NCBI GenBank assembly: GCA_009192285.1
Contig: CM018605.1
Location: forward strand, 2,211,247-2,275,246
Origin: Morchella semilibera
Taxonomy: Eukaryota > Ascomycota > Pezizomycetes > Pezizales > Morchellaceae
Direction of reading: 5' to 3'
Length of the DNA stretch: 64,000 nt
Part shown: piece by piece, positions 22,780 through 35,894 of the stretch
Layout: each line of letters opens with the position of its first letter
Position numbering within the stretch: the stretch's first letter is position 1
The notes under the pieces: model-generated
The model's database searches: none
Seen by the model: the letters and a program-made list of their open reading frames with translations, nothing else
What the model was told of the DNA's origin: nothing
Position numbers and translations under genes: made by a program

Positions 22780-25519
22780 TCATAGGTCAAAATCGTCATC
22801 CCATCCCAAACTGTCATATATCGATATTTTTTTCTTTTGCTCGATCATCCTATTCATCGGTGCAGAAGACTTGCAGGGTGTTTCCCCGACAGCATCAGTG
22901 TCGTAAAGCATAACGCCGCCCGCGGGAGATGACGGCTCATCTGTCGAATCAAAAGGATTCTTTCCCATAAATTTTGAAACGCTGGATGGGCGTAAACTGT
23001 TTCGAGGAGGAATCGTAGTGTTATTTATGGTCGACGAAGGGACAAAGCTGGATTCTATATCCACATCCAAAGAACGAGGCTGTTTTTTTTGCGGTGTTGT
23101 AAACCCACCTGGAAAAGTTGCAGTTCCTCGAGATCCTGGCAGCGGTTGGAATGGACTAGTAGCGGGGACAGCATCAAAATCCACCCTGCTATTTCCCCGT
23201 CGAAGGGGAGTGCCAGGAATATCCCGTAGAGTTCTCGGGTCAGGTACTCGGGGGGCATAGAACGGATCATGTGCATGTAAGCTAGGCGAATCTTCTGTCA
23301 CAGTTTGAAGAGAGGACGGTGGAGGTACATTGTCCTCCTCCGTTTCGGGGTGGCCATGACCTGAATTTTCGCTAGAGGGTTCTGGCCGACTTCTTCGACT
23401 CTGGGTTCTTCTTAGCAATCTTCCACTGCGACATATCATTCGAGTGAGATGTACTCTTATTATTAGAAACCCGCTTCATCGACTCATCAACCAATCCAGA
23501 AGCCGCTGCAATGCGATTAGGCTTTTTCAAGGAGTTTATAGCTTCTTTCAATTCCGCGTCAACTTTCTTCTGCTGCCCGCTCCGCGAGGTGACTTGGACC
23601 TCTCGTTTCGCAAAACTCTTACAGCTGAGCGTCCCTCCGCGGACGTTTTTTCTTGGCAAGGAAGCTGCATCAGCTGCAACAAGGGCTGCCAATGTGTCCA
23701 CATTGGAGCCTTCCCTTACGTTAGGGGTAGCAGCTGGTGCGGTAGCGACCCTTCTAATAGGAGGCCTTTTCGTCTGCGATTTCCTTTCCTTCTTGGGGTG
23801 GCCCCGGGGTACGAGTTCTCGAGCTCGAGCCTCCGCACTTTTTTGTTGATCGAAGCACATTCCTCTGGAAGCCTCGACGCATAACTTCACTTTGTTAGTG
23901 AAGGGAAACCGAAAAGAGTTATGGAACTTAGAACTTACAAGGCCAAAACCACTTCCACGCAGAAATGTCTGAGGTGGTCATATTCCTGTCTGTAACCTTC
24001 TTCTGATCAGAAGACTCCTCATCCAGTACTTTGGACCTGAGCCTATAGATCTCCAGATACAAAGTCGATCTATGAGCAGATCAAGGAGGAGTTTAGGGTC
24101 TGGCTCATTCGCTTTTTTCGCTTTTTTCCCTTTCTTCTTGGCATCTTTCTTAGACTTTTTTTCGGATAATTGAATTTGGCCGGGAGTCCTTTTGCTTGCT
24201 CTCGCTCGAGGGCTAGCATCTCAAGCAAGATGATGATTTGTAACTCAGTCCTGCCTCAGGTCTTAGCATTTATGTAAATAGAGGATATAAGGAAAACATA
24301 CTCTCTTATTTTCAGCTCTTCCACTTTGCGCTTCATTGCGGAATCGGTGGCCTGCACTAATCTCTCACCCCATGTAGCAACTCTCCACTGCTGCACATAT
24401 TCTTCCTCTCCAACTCTAAAGACTGACTCATCGTCTACTGGGTCTTCTGTGGCAACTTGGACAATCGATTTTCGGTATTTGGTGTCCATCTTATTGAATG
24501 GTAGGTACAAATCTAGCAGAAAAGTACGAAATCTGTTACTGGAATCAAAAGATGTTGGTAATTCGCTTTCTTGCTCTTGTTGCACGGCCACACGAGCTCG
24601 TGAGAGGGTCGATTTAGCGAAGTACGCAAGAGAGGTCTTGGCGATATATAAAGTTTTGTAATATTCTGCTCGAGTCCTTAGAAGGATATCAGTTAGAGTG
24701 GGCTCTGAAAAGTCCTCTCCTAATTTCAAGTTGTCTGCGGCTGCTGGAGGGGAGATCGGTGCATTTGGCTCGATCCTATAACATTATGTTAGCATTAGAT
24801 CATCAGGAAGGGGGGGGGGGGATGCGTACGGCAATAGCGTGCTGTCATGGCAGACATCCAGGTCAGAGCAGCCCATAAGAAACTTGATAGTAGGTTCCAC
24901 TGAACATATGGCATTGCTTATATCGAAATCAGGCACTTCCAAACCTGACCACCAGTCTGCACTTAGTATCCCTGTCATAGAATCTGTGTCTTCAGAGTTA
25001 CTCTCTGAGCTTTGGCGTGATTTTTTCACAAGTGAGGCCGTTCTACGGACATCCTTCATCTTTAACTGCGACGATAGTTTGTATAATGTGCAAATATCAT
25101 CCTTGACCCTTTCAATAGCAGCTAACTGCCGTTCCCCATCAACTTTCACGATAATGACATTTCCGGGAACGTTCAAGGCCTGTATTTGATTTGGTATTGA
25201 GAATAGACGTGACGGATACCCGACGAGCCATTGCAGCGGTATGTAGGAACGTGGGATAAGAACGGTTGGAGTAAGCTTGACCGAGGGTTCGAAAACCGAA
25301 GAGGAATAGGGCTATACAAGATGATGGTTAGAAAGGTGTGAAAGAAGATTTATGTCAAAGACTGAGGTGCTAAAGTGGTGGGGTGAGCAAGTACCTTTAT
25401 GACGAAAGGATCCCGAGCACTGATTTCTCGTCTTCGCGTTTTCTCTTCCGCGATGATGTTGAGACTATCGTGCTTGGGACAGCAAGAGAACTATTGTGTT
25501 CTGGAGTAGGGTGAGCCAT
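22780..25519 (-). CDS. SLD3: SLD3-like DNA replication initiation factor (exons approximate)
   Basis: Sld3 (fungal Treslin counterpart) brings Cdc45 to the MCM helicase at origins and is a CDK target. Seen N- to C-terminal: ISARDPFVIK, then PYSSSVFEPSVKLTPTV and IPLQWLVGYPSRLF (exon 25311-24830); the Sld3 core EYYKTLYIAKTSLAYFAKS with TLSRAR (24775-24302); LLLDLLIDRLCIWRSI near 24080; FYASRLPEECASINKK from 23884; KVDAELKEAINSLKKPNR before 23471; and a Ser/Pro-rich tail ending YDSLGWDDDFDL (23400-22780). The start ATG at 25519 leads through a 47-nt intron. Between 24250 and 23830 the frame changes several times without strong splice sites; short introns of 40-65 nt or single-base indels next to A6/A7 runs both fit, so exons there are not fixed. 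The family call rests on the order of these blocks from memory. Confidence 0.72.
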
Positions 25520-27385
25520 GCCGATGACGAAAGACCCGAAACGAATCTTCGCTGGGGGAATGTAGGCACAGCTATCGCATCTCTTTGTTCGATCATTCAT
25601 TCGCGTGAGTCGCGTTGGCATTGAATGGGTACTCAGGAACCCTAACCCTAAAGTGCTACACCTACAGATGTATCATCATGCACAGCCGCACCCAAAAAGC
25701 CCTGGCACTGGCTACTATGTTGAGTCCGCTTATGAAGAAAGGCCTCAAATTTCCCTGTACGTATGTAAGTATTTGATAGAGTTCATGTATTCGAAATTAT
25801 TATCTGCGTGCATGTACGTACATGTACCTACAACATGTACTAAATACATGTATCAAACAAAGGTCACACCGCCGCGCTCTACTCTACCTACTCACTTATC
25901 CTTGACACCGTATACATGTAATTTTTCCTTTGCGTTGACCGAGCTAATATTGTTGGCCTACCGTTATCATCAACCACTTACCGTCCTCAAATTCTCTGCT
26001 TATGATCCTTACCGCTACATACCCACGAGCTACGGGGAGGGCGAACTATTATTATGAGGAGCTCCTGTCTAGTACTCCTAGTCATAGGGAATAGGGAACA
26101 TCACGGAAGCGCCAGTCAGTCAGTGCCCTATTCTAAGTAGGTCGATGTATTCTCTGTGTTATGCGACGCTATCTTGTAGGTGGTTTTAGCACTGGCGGAC
26201 CTAATAGGCGTCGAATCCAGGGCGTGAGGCTTCACTAATTCCGTTTCCTTTACTTGTGTAGACGCCTGCACCAGTCCGAAAACGTAACAACTCGGAACGT
26301 AAGAGAAGCTGACCACCGAGATGCAAACTCCCATTTATGGCTAGATTCAGGGGTAGCCATGAGGCAACACCCTATTCCGGTCGATATAAACATTCCCAAC
26401 GTCGCATGTCTCATTTTCAATAGGTTGCGCTATAGCTCGAGAAATGTTGGAGAGATGGGTTACTAAAATATTTACTAAAGAGAGAGATACATATAACCTG
26501 TCTCCATAATTCAACTGGGAAGGCCTCTATCTTTCTACGACGGTTGGAACTTATAGCAGGTAAACTTCGATCAGCAATTGGCACCTTCAACCATACATTA
26601 TTCGGCAGCGCCGCCAGTAAGCGTGGAGGGGGCCAAAACTAAACAGGGTTTGGTACCGATTTTCCTTTCCATGTCAGATGGTAGGGGTCCAAAGAGCCCC
26701 AGCCAGTAAAACACCGGGCGCCTCTTGGAGCAGTTGTAGTCGGCCCTATCTACTTTAGAAGACAAACATCAAGCTCTTTCGATTCAGTAGCCGTGCTTGC
26801 TGTACATACATCATACCTACCACTTCTACTACAAAAGACAGAACTCAGTATTTGCTCAGGCATAGCAAACTTTGGTGGCCCTCTCATTTACGGCTAGTTG
26901 ATCCCTTGAACAAAGACGTGTCATTGGTACGGTCTGCTTGAAGGTCAGAAAGAACTCCAAGACTTGCAAAATTCCCCGACTAACTTCGGGGAAGTAAAGA
27001 ATATCACCATTTCGATTCGCTAACCCTTGCAGACCTCGCGAAAGCAACCGACCGCCCTGGAGGCCTACGGTCCACAAACTTGTAGCGTGCGTTTACCCAG
27101 GCATTGCCCGTTAGATTTGATCTGGCCTGTGCGGGTGGGTGATTGGACCCTCCATTTCCCCAATCTTTAGCGCATCGCCGTTCATTATAACCCGAAATTT
27201 TTGTCTCTCCTTCTCATTGCGCTCTACTAATTCAAGGGCCCCTTTTCCTTTCCATACATACCTTTATATGATTATTTTTTGTCCCCATCTTATTCTGCCG
27301 GTGCGCTGACCTTCTATTCTTTCTTCCAGAAGTAGTGAGAGAAAAAGCATCGATCTTACAACCCCTCGAAGGTCTAACCTCAGAA
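25520..27385. other. divergent intergenic region with telomere-type repeat
   Basis: About 1.9 kb between the divergent SLD3 and coiled-coil genes. It holds two tandem CCCTAA units at 25638-25652, 119 bp upstream of the SLD3 ATG, and a TACATGTA cluster at about 25808-25858. No gene recognised. Confidence 0.6.
25638..25652 (-). promoter_or_regulatory. telobox-like element upstream of SLD3
   Basis: AACCCTAACCCTAAA on the plus strand reads as two TTAGGG units in the SLD3 direction, 119 bp before its ATG. Short TTAGGG repeats in fungal promoters can bind Tbf1/telobox factors; function here is inferred only. Confidence 0.35.
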
Positions 27386-30300
27386 ATGAATACCCACGGC
27401 CCCTCTACTCTCCCGTCTCTGCCTCCCCAATCTCCTCCTCGACTCTACGAGCAGTTGGAATCTCCTCCCTTTTCTTCAAACTCTCCTATACGCCGCAAAC
27501 CTCTCCCTCCATCTGGCGGCAACCAGTCACCGAGTCTACAACAATCTTTAAATAAAAAAAGCTCAAGTAACCGTGCTCAAGGTCTCTTAGAACATTCTCT
27601 TCCACTAGACTCAGACGGCATTGTCATACGAGATCTCGACAAGTACGGGCAACCAAGCTCCATGGCATGTTCCGAAGACCTATTCCTCTGACATATATTC
27701 TCTTCTCTAGATTCCCTCACGGAGACTCCCCCAATCTTGGACAAGGTCGCTGGGCTTCCGACTCACATGGTGAATTTGACATTCGAGTCCAGTTTCCCAC
27801 ACCACGAATTTATCCATCATCTCCATTGACCTCACATACAAGTCATGCGAGAGTCTGGAGCGAATCTTCAGTAAACAAAGGTAACCAACATATCGAAATC
27901 CCGCACCGGCGGCCTGCCTCAACCATGGCAAGCTCTTCTGCAGCGTCGGATTCTTCGCCGACAATTCCGGCGAATCTAAATCTTCCGGATGTACCCTTTC
28001 GCAGTCGTTCTCCGTCCATATCAGAGACCACCGAAGATGCGAATAAACCGCCAAGGTCACCAAGTACTCGAATAACCTCCTTTTTCCGATGGGGGAGTGC
28101 TTCTGATCAGGGGGGAATTGTCCCACTATCACCATCTACCTCAATTCCTGAAAGACCGATACCCTCACCAAAGTCTACCAGCACGCAACAATTATATTCA
28201 TCATCGAGATCTATACCCCCAGCAATCGACATTCCCCGTGCAAATGCCGCGATTTCCGACGGTCTTCACTCCGACTCAGGAGTCTCCTTTGCCCCCCAAA
28301 CACCCTCAGCAATTGATGCTATAGAGCAAGAGGTGCGGCTAGTTTCAGCAGATCTAGCTGCCTCTATCCGTCGAGAAATGGAATTAGAAGACCTTATTGA
28401 ACGTTTGCAGACAGAAGCCGCAGAGCGAAATGGCGAGAGTAAAAGGACAAGCGATTATTTCTCGGATGCGGGAACCTCTACCAGATATTTGGATTCAGAG
28501 ACCAAGCAGGAGGTTGATGTAGAGAAGATGCAACGAAAGGCCGAACAAGACATATCAAGAGTGCGATTAGAAATGCTAAGTAAGATTCAAGAAGAGAGGG
28601 AACGCAGAAAAGCCGCTGAAGCACGAGTGAAAGAAATGGAAGAGAAATCTGCCGTGGTAAGGAATCTATCTACATATTCTTGCTTATTTGGACAGACTGC
28701 TTACCGATACTAGCGTGAGAGTGCTCAGTTTTTAACTGCAGGCTCTTCAGGGAGGGTTAAGGAGTTGGAGGTAGGGTTGGACGAGGCTAGGCGAAGACTT
28801 GCGGAAGAACGCCAGATGAAGGAGAATTATGAAGATCTTCTTACTGCTCTTCGAGGCGAACTAGAGGAGCTCCGAAACGAACGTGATAACCTTCGTGATG
28901 AGATCGTCCCTCGATTACGTGCACGCGTCTCGGGGTTGGAGTCAGAAACATCGGAGCTACAGAAGGGTATGTACGAGAACACTCAGATACAGCAGGATCA
29001 CACGCAAATGCAAGAAGAGCATTCGAAAATGCGACAGGAACTTCTTAATCTTCGCAATGAGAATGCTTCTTTGGCTTCAGCAATTCAGGTCCAGGCTTCA
29101 GCAATTCAAACATCGGCAGTACAGAAACAAGCAAGACAGTCGGTCGCTGGAAGACCACCCCGCCCCGTTTCTTTAATGGGTTCACCTATCTCAATGATGC
29201 CAGGCATAGACAGGGAGACCCTCGCAGATAAGGTGAAGGATATCGAGCAGCAAAGAGACGCTCTACATTCTGCGCTAAAGAGTTTACAAGAGCGACACCG
29301 ATACGAAAATAAGAGAGCTAAGGAGAGGATAAAGGCTTTGGAGCTAGAGCGTGATAAGGCTTTACAGCAGAGCAATAGGCGCTACGGCAAAGACCGAGAG
29401 ATAAGCACAATAAGAAAGGAGATGGAACGCTTGCGCCGCCGGGCTGATGAAGCGATTGAATCGAAGGTTAGATGTGAGAAAAATCTTGGGACATTAAAGA
29501 TGGACTTGGAACAAGCTGAGACTGAAACCGCCACACTAAGAGCCCTTCTTCAAGAACACGACTCACTCGTTGGGCGGCACTCAGAATTACGCGATTCCCA
29601 TTTTCGATTGTCTAAACAGGTTTCACATCTAAAGCAAGAAAAAGCCAGCGAAGAAACCTCGCTTTCTCTACAGAGGGCTTATCGTGATTTACAAGATATC
29701 CATGCAAGATCACTAGCGCGCTTAGATGAGCTTGAAGAGAAAGAGAACAATCTCTCTGAGGATATTACGGATCGAGAGAAAAAGCTTTCAGAGGCGCATC
29801 TGGAGTCACAGCGAGCTATTACGAAGCTAATGCAGGGTGTTGCTGAGGCGGAGGCCGAACGGGACGAAGCTCAAGTTGAAGCGGAAGCTTACCGCAAACG
29901 TGCAGAATCACTACAAAATTCAGAGAAACAACACCTTGTTGAGGAAAGGAGCCTTAGTATTCAATTGAAAATATCAACAGAGAGAATTGGAGAGCTGGCA
30001 GCACAAGTTCGTTCTCAACTTGAATCGAACCATGCGTTGAGGGATAGACTGGCAAAAGCCATTGGCCGAGGAGAGGAGGATCAGAAGCTATCAGCACAGA
30101 AAATCAATGAGCTTCAGGAGAGGCTCAGGGTCTTGGAAGACAAGGTCCTTGAGGCCCAGCAGCAAACCGAAGAGGCCGTTGCTCGCCATGAGGAGGAAGT
30201 ACGAAAACTTAAGGATACACATATTTCTCAACTTCGGAGGCTGAAAACAACGGCGATGGGATCACCCATTGGGCTTGCTGCAAGATCACCATTGTCTCCA

Positions 30301-30638
30301 ATGCTGCGATCACCGCGGCTAGAATGGACCGGTTTTAAGAAACCCTCTCAATCAATCCCGGATTCTTCAAGAATTGAATACTTAGAGATGCGTGTTGATG
30401 AGCTGGAGAAGGCCCTAGGCCAGGCGGATAACGAGATGGCCGAGGTTGTTGGAAAAATGAACGCAGCCCAAATTGAGGTTATGGAGCTACAGAACGAAAG
30501 GTATTATAATCCGTTGTAATGTGAAACAAGCAGTCGAAATCGTGCTAATCTTTGTCCAGGGATGAATCTCTTCGTAAAACAAGAAAACTTCAAGCGGAAA
30601 TCGAAATTGAGAGGGCCAATTTCATTAAGTCTGTGTGA
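27386..30638 (+). CDS. large coiled-coil protein of unknown function
   Basis: Four exons, 27386-27642, 27711-28656, 28762-30500 and 30560-30638, give 1006 residues. The first 280 residues are Ser/Pro-rich and probably disordered, with the short motif RITSFFRWGS near residue 230 that I associate with a conserved Pezizomycotina coiled-coil family sometimes labelled M-protein-repeat-like. From about residue 310 to the end there is almost continuous heptad-rich Glu/Lys/Arg/Leu sequence, for example IEQEVRLVSADLAASIRRE, with one interruption of Ser/Pro sequence near SPIGLAARSPLSPML late in the protein. No enzymatic motif is seen. It is probably a cytoskeletal or polarity scaffold, but nothing in the sequence proves this. 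The 105-nt intron after SAV uses acceptor GGTTAAG, chosen because it alone keeps frame. Confidence 0.85.
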
Positions 30639-31625
30639 AATGCGCGATTGATTCCCATGGAGTTCAAAGTATCTAGCCATCATTTTATTTTGTCCATATA
30701 TATATATTTCCTACATTAACGGTCTGGTGTTGAGTGGCGAGTCTTTCGGGGATTATACCTTATTTACAAAAGTCTAATGTTTTGGGTTTTTTGTTTCATT
30801 CTTCATTCTTCATCATTTTTTTGGGGGGAGGAGGGGGGGCTAGCATCACTGCGTGCATGTTTTTCTTTTCTTTTGGGTAATTTTTGTATTTGGTATTGCA
30901 TTGGGATGGCAATTTCTTTTGGTTCTTCATGTCTCAAGTCTTTCTTGCATATTCGCTGGTCGTCCCCCCCCCCCCCCAACCTTTTTTTTTACCCGTTAAT
31001 ACCCTTCTCTTTGTGGCCTAGCTAGCGATTGATATTTCTTTTCTTGATGGACCTTATTGATGGCTCCATCTCTTTCTCATCCTCCACCACTTTAAGTGCT
31101 AGGACCTGTCTTGTATTGTGGAAACGAGGCTAGATCTCTTCTACATGTACTAAAGTTACTGCCCTCTTATTAAAATTTAGACTTTCCTGGTGCCTCAACC
31201 TGTTCATAGCAAATTGTATATTTACCAAATACGAATCGAGGCCTCATCATTATGCCCCTCCACGTGTGCTTACACTGATATCGGAACGCTACATCCATCT
31301 GTTGCATTGGCCACAAAGTATGTTACAATCACAGGATATCACTCACTATGTGCGTAAATTGCCTACTTTGCTTTGGATTGGTGAATTGTCGATTTTGCCA
31401 TTAGGGTAGTAATTTGGGAAATAACACTAACTCGCTGCCTAATGATCCTGACCGAATGTACATATAGTGACAGACCTACGCGCAACTGCGGTGAATGAGA
31501 AACACCAATATCTACCTGTGCATCTGCAGTTCCTGCGCAGAAACAGGGTTGAATGGCCGCCTGATGATCCACGCGTGACCTCATTCTATTTTCCTCTACA
31601 CCCGGTCTATTTCTGTATTTCTTCT
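30639..31625. other. convergent intergenic region
   Basis: Nearly 1 kb between convergent genes. Contains T-rich sequence after the coiled-coil gene, a C14 run (30964-30977) and a C8-type tract that extends into the end of IML2. No gene recognised. Confidence 0.6.
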
Positions 31626-34123
31626 TCAAACCTCCCCCCCCGACCCTAATTGCTCCCATTTCCTCAATCTATTAATCGTATCTAGCGCTGTAGTCACCCT
31701 CAATCCAACCCTTGCGTCAAGCTCAAAGGCTCCCCAATTCGCTGCCTTATCGAGCCAAGATTTAATTTCGGAATACTCCTTCTGGCCGTGTTCTTTCCAA
31801 AGCGCAACAGCCCATTCATAATGCGCCGTCGGTGCTGTTATTCACCAGAAACGCCCAGCCATTAGCATTGAAAATGGACAGCTTAATAAGAGGAACCCAC
31901 CCATCCAGTTATCATTCAATAAACCTTTAAACGCATTCCTGTCAATCGTAAGAACGTTCTGGATATACGTCTTCGTTTCCTCCATTTCATCAAGGTTCCT
32001 TGAAACAACACTAAGGAGGATCCACTGAATTGCCTGTTCGTCAACTGCATCGTTGGTCATTTCCTCGTTTTGCCATAGCAAAGCCTTTTTTGAAACCTCA
32101 AAATTTGACTGGTCCATCCGCTTGTACCCGTCTATGCAAATATGCCTCCTATTAGCCTGTAAACCTTCGATAGATATTATCAACGGTCCTTACTCCAAAA
32201 ATAAATCATCTCTTCCACTGGGCTGACTCCGACTCCTTCGACAGCCCTTACACCCTTTGCTAGTGCCCGTGCCTTCCACTTCTTAAGTTTGCGGTCCGCA
32301 AACATTTCTAGCGGGAGGCCTTGCGCCATGAATCTCTTTTTGCCCATGAAGGTAGGAATCTTCTCGAATAATTCTTCCGCCAGTTCACCGTGTTTATTCT
32401 AAAAAAAAAAGATCTCATCAGTTTTTCGTTCGTAAACCTTAAGTTATGGACGCACGGATTTTTCCTTGTCTGTTTCAAGGTATTTTCTGTAAAGCTCTAC
32501 TTGGCATACAGCAGCAAAACTGAGGATAGTTAATATCTATAAATATAGTACAAGAGACAATAATGGATACTTACTAGTGGTAAAGTGCTGGACTCCATGT
32601 GTTAAGTTCTGTAAGCTTCGGCAAGTCAGTTTCTAGTCATAAATTACCACTACTTATCACCCACACCTTCAAAAAGCCATCAATTGTTTCCTCGTAGCGG
32701 TGCATAAACATTAAGTTCCTGTCGTGATATGTAAGCAAATAAACCATATCCATGGATAGGTAATATCTTACAGTGACTTCTCGAATAGCGTCAATGCCTC
32801 CACCTGTCTATATTGGGATAAGTGACCTATCCCACTGAAGAGCTTCAAAGGATATACCTCATCTGGGTCTGCGTCGGCTGAGCTAATATTGCTATGGCCT
32901 CATCCATTTGGCGATCAACAGCAAACATTCTGGCTTCCTCCAAGCGCCATAGAGCGCTTTTAGAATATTTTGCCCTTAGTCGTTCTAATGCTTCTTGACA
33001 CTTTTGTTTAGGGTAGCCTGCGCCAGAGGGATGGTCTTGAGGTGGCAGGATATCACAGAACTGTACTGAATTGCCATAGTATTGTAGAATGGCTAGTACG
33101 GCGATCGCACCATGGAGATTACTGTAGGTAGATGCTTTCCATAGCATTTCAATACCTTTTTCACGGTCTTGAAGAGGCTACAATGTTAATATTGGACCAA
33201 AAGGAAAAGGTAACATCAGGATTACATACCGCCTCTAAACCCCACTGCAGACATTACTACCCTCATGCTTGGTGGAATCATACTAAGAATAAGTAGCAGA
33301 ACCCCGAAACAAAGATTGACTCCCGAAATTACAAATTCATCCACAAGATTTTCTGAGCGAATTCTGGCAGTATTAGGGCGGGAGCCTGTTGACCGGATAC
33401 TAGCACCGGAGCCCTTCATTTCCAACCCGGGGGTCAATAAAACTGAGGGTTCACCCCCGGAATTACTCCCGTTCCCAAGGCTTTGTCTACTCTTCCCGGC
33501 TCCGTCCAGTTGCATTAGACCCTTAGCCATCTCATTCTGGATACCTTCCAAAGTTTTATACGCGGTCCGCAATTTGTAGACCGCTTTCATAGACTCTATT
33601 ACTGATTCTGATAGAACCGCAACCACAGCAGACATTAACTGAGCCTCCGCATGTGCCAATGCAAACTCGGCGCCGACTGGACAGGAGCTTCGGTGATGGT
33701 TTTCCTTGATGGACTTCTTCCGGTCCCGTTCCGCAGATGCTTCGGCGTCCGCGAGGCGTTCCGAGGCTATTGTTATTTTTTTTTTTACAAAGGTCAGAAG
33801 ATGTTAAAACTATCAAAAAGGCATAAAACATAAACACCTTCTTTCATAATTTCAGTCTCAAAACCTAGACTTGCACGAAGAAATGCAACGACACCACCGG
33901 CGAGCTACATTTAAGAGTAAATTATTACTTCTCCATGAGTGTTGTGAATAGCACGCGCGCAGTTGAAGGGAAAATAACCTTGTGGTAGCTTGAATTTCCT
34001 CCCTCGACAGCTTTTTCAGCGCCGAGAACGTCATCATTCAAGAGCAAATCCATGGCTTCATCTGGTTAGCATAATGGGCTTGACTGTGGTGAAATAATTA
34101 GAAGTGTAGCGGGAACCTTTCAT
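31626..34123 (-). CDS. IML2: IML2/TTC39-family protein (inclusion body clearance)
   Basis: Fungal Iml2 protein (DUF3808/TTC39 family), linked in yeast to lipid-droplet-dependent clearance of inclusion bodies and associated with mitochondria and lipid droplets. Twelve exons join in frame to 613 residues: 34123-34117, 34061-33979, 33904-33838, 33766-33230, 33167-32858, 32807-32772, 32718-32667, 32615-32575, 32519-32456, 32398-32194, 32131-31901, 31834-31626. Diagnostic blocks are MDLLLNDDVLGAEKAVEGG, FALAHAEAQLMSAVVAVLSE, the hydrophobic VNLCFGVLLLILSMIPPSMR with VVMSAVGFRG, FEKIPTFMGKKRFMAQGLPL and the TPR-like C-terminus. The start is uncertain: the 7-nt first exon gives M-K-D, but an upstream ATG at 34211 joined by an intron could add a few residues. 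Exon 6 is only 36 nt. Confidence 0.9.
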
Positions 34124-35070
34124 TGCTTGGTCCACTAGATCATATTACATCAGTAAAGTTATGGTCGATCGTGTTTAAACGCTCAGGGGCACAAACATGC
34201 TTGCGGCTCATCTAAAGCACTTAAGGACTGGGTGGATTTATTATGAGTGACCTGTGCTGGAACCTCCCCACCTCCGAACCCAAGCCATCCCTTCAACATG
34301 ATCGTAACGAAGGAAGGCTGATGTTATTACGGAGAATAAACAAAAAAGAGAGCAATAGAGTAGAGTGCAGGCCAATATTGTATTTCGCAAATATTGAGGA
34401 CAATGGTGTGCTAGGTCAAGAAACGGCCGTGGAAGAGGAGAAAGATGTGAAGGGAGAAGAGCGGCTCCTAGTTTTGCAAGCCAGCTTTGTTAGCAAGATC
34501 TAGAAATAGGTGTATAATCCTAACTAAGCACAGGCGGAAGGCTACTGTCGGGAATGTACGCGTGAAAATGTTTCAGGCTTGGGCTTTGGGCAGGTCACTA
34601 ATCTTGAAGATCGTTGTTCCGGAGAAAAAATATAGTCTGCACTGCCCAGTGAGCTGTTATACTCCCGGACTAATACATGTATCTAGGCAATGGTATGGTA
34701 TTCTGAGCAGCCGAACTTACTTATTTGTTCGTATGATCACTAATTTAAAAAAAACTTTGGTACAAGTACATGTACATAAGTAAGTAGGCATACGTGTATG
34801 TGTTGTGCACCCTTGGTGTCATCGCAAAACACGAACATTGCTCCGCTGATAAACATACATGTAAATGCTGGTGTCCGGAGTTTAGAGCCTCCGCTGCCTA
34901 TCTCAAAGAGATGGCTTGGCAATGATACTACTCCTCATTCAGCAGTTAGGCTTCAAGGTTACCCTGTCCGCTACTGTCGTAAGGGCCCAGCTACGTATGT
35001 AGTGGATATCAGAAGCATAACCCCAAGCCCCCTCACAACGCATGTCAGAGCACCATCCTCAACACTTATC
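34124..35070. other. divergent promoter region IML2/SEM1
   Basis: About 950 bp between divergent genes. Holds TACATGTA motifs at 34674-34682, 34765-34776 and 34855-34863. No separate gene recognised. Confidence 0.55.
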
Positions 35071-35513
35071 ATGTCATCAAAAACTACTGCACCAAAGCCC
35101 ACAGATCCTAAGGACGACAAACCTACACAAAAGCCAAATGTCTCTTTAGAAGAAGATGACGAATTTGAGGATTTCCCTGTCGAAGGTAAGCTCCCAGATC
35201 AATGTCCGGGCGGGTCCATATTATCAGATCAGTATATGATTAAGGAGATACAAATGGAGATATGAGGCGAAAACGAGGACTAATATCCTGCTGTCGCGGC
35301 AGATTGGGAGGATGCGGAGGCCGATGTGCCTGGCGGGAAGGGAAACCTCTGGGAGGAGAGCTGGGATGATGACGATACTAGCGAGGACTTCTCTGCACAG
35401 CTAAGGTTTTTAATCACCTACAGATCCTAAAGCCTTACCATCTTGAACCTATGCTAATATGATATCTACCTTCTAGAGAGGAGCTTAAAAAAACTGGGGC
35501 GAACAAATCATAG
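35071..35513 (+). CDS. SEM1: 26S proteasome complex subunit SEM1/DSS1
   Basis: Very small acidic protein of the proteasome lid, also found in the TREX-2 mRNA export complex and with BRCA2-type recombination proteins. Three exons, 35071-35185, 35303-35405 and 35477-35513, give 84 residues. The defining family pattern is complete: LEEDDEFEDFPVE, then after an intron DWEDAEA, LWEESWDDDDTSEDFSAQL, and after a second intron the basic tail REELKKTGANKS. The N-terminal 25 residues are Lys/Pro/Thr-rich and variable, as usual. The start ATG at 35071 is the only suitable one. Genes this short are easily missed; the intron positions within the acidic motifs fit conserved residues on both sides. Confidence 0.95.
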
Positions 35514-35894
35514 CTAGATACTAGATCTCTGCGGTATTTTCGGGTCGGCACTAGTTGGAGTAGGACCGGGGGCTTTGTAATGTAGCCCTGGTAATTACAG
35601 AGCGACTCAGTCCAGACAAGGACTCCAGCTACATGCTCAGAATATATCCGCTTCTATCTCAACTATACTTTCTACAGTTTCCACACTTAAAATACGATTT
35701 TTATGAAAACTATGCCTTTCAGCTTCGCGTGTGCATGTGGAATTTTCTCTTCTTTTTTTTTGGCGCGACTTCTTTTGTTATATGAGGAAACAGCAAGTTA
35801 CAAGTTCGATTTCCGAGAAGCTGTTATGATATCATCCAATAAGATATATATGCCTTTGGTTGGTATAAAGCGAATCACGTTTACTTACTCTAGA
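35514..35894. other. convergent 3' gap SEM1/PGK1
   Basis: Short AT-rich gap between the convergent SEM1 and PGK1 genes; probably 3' untranslated sequence. Nothing else seen. Confidence 0.5.
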
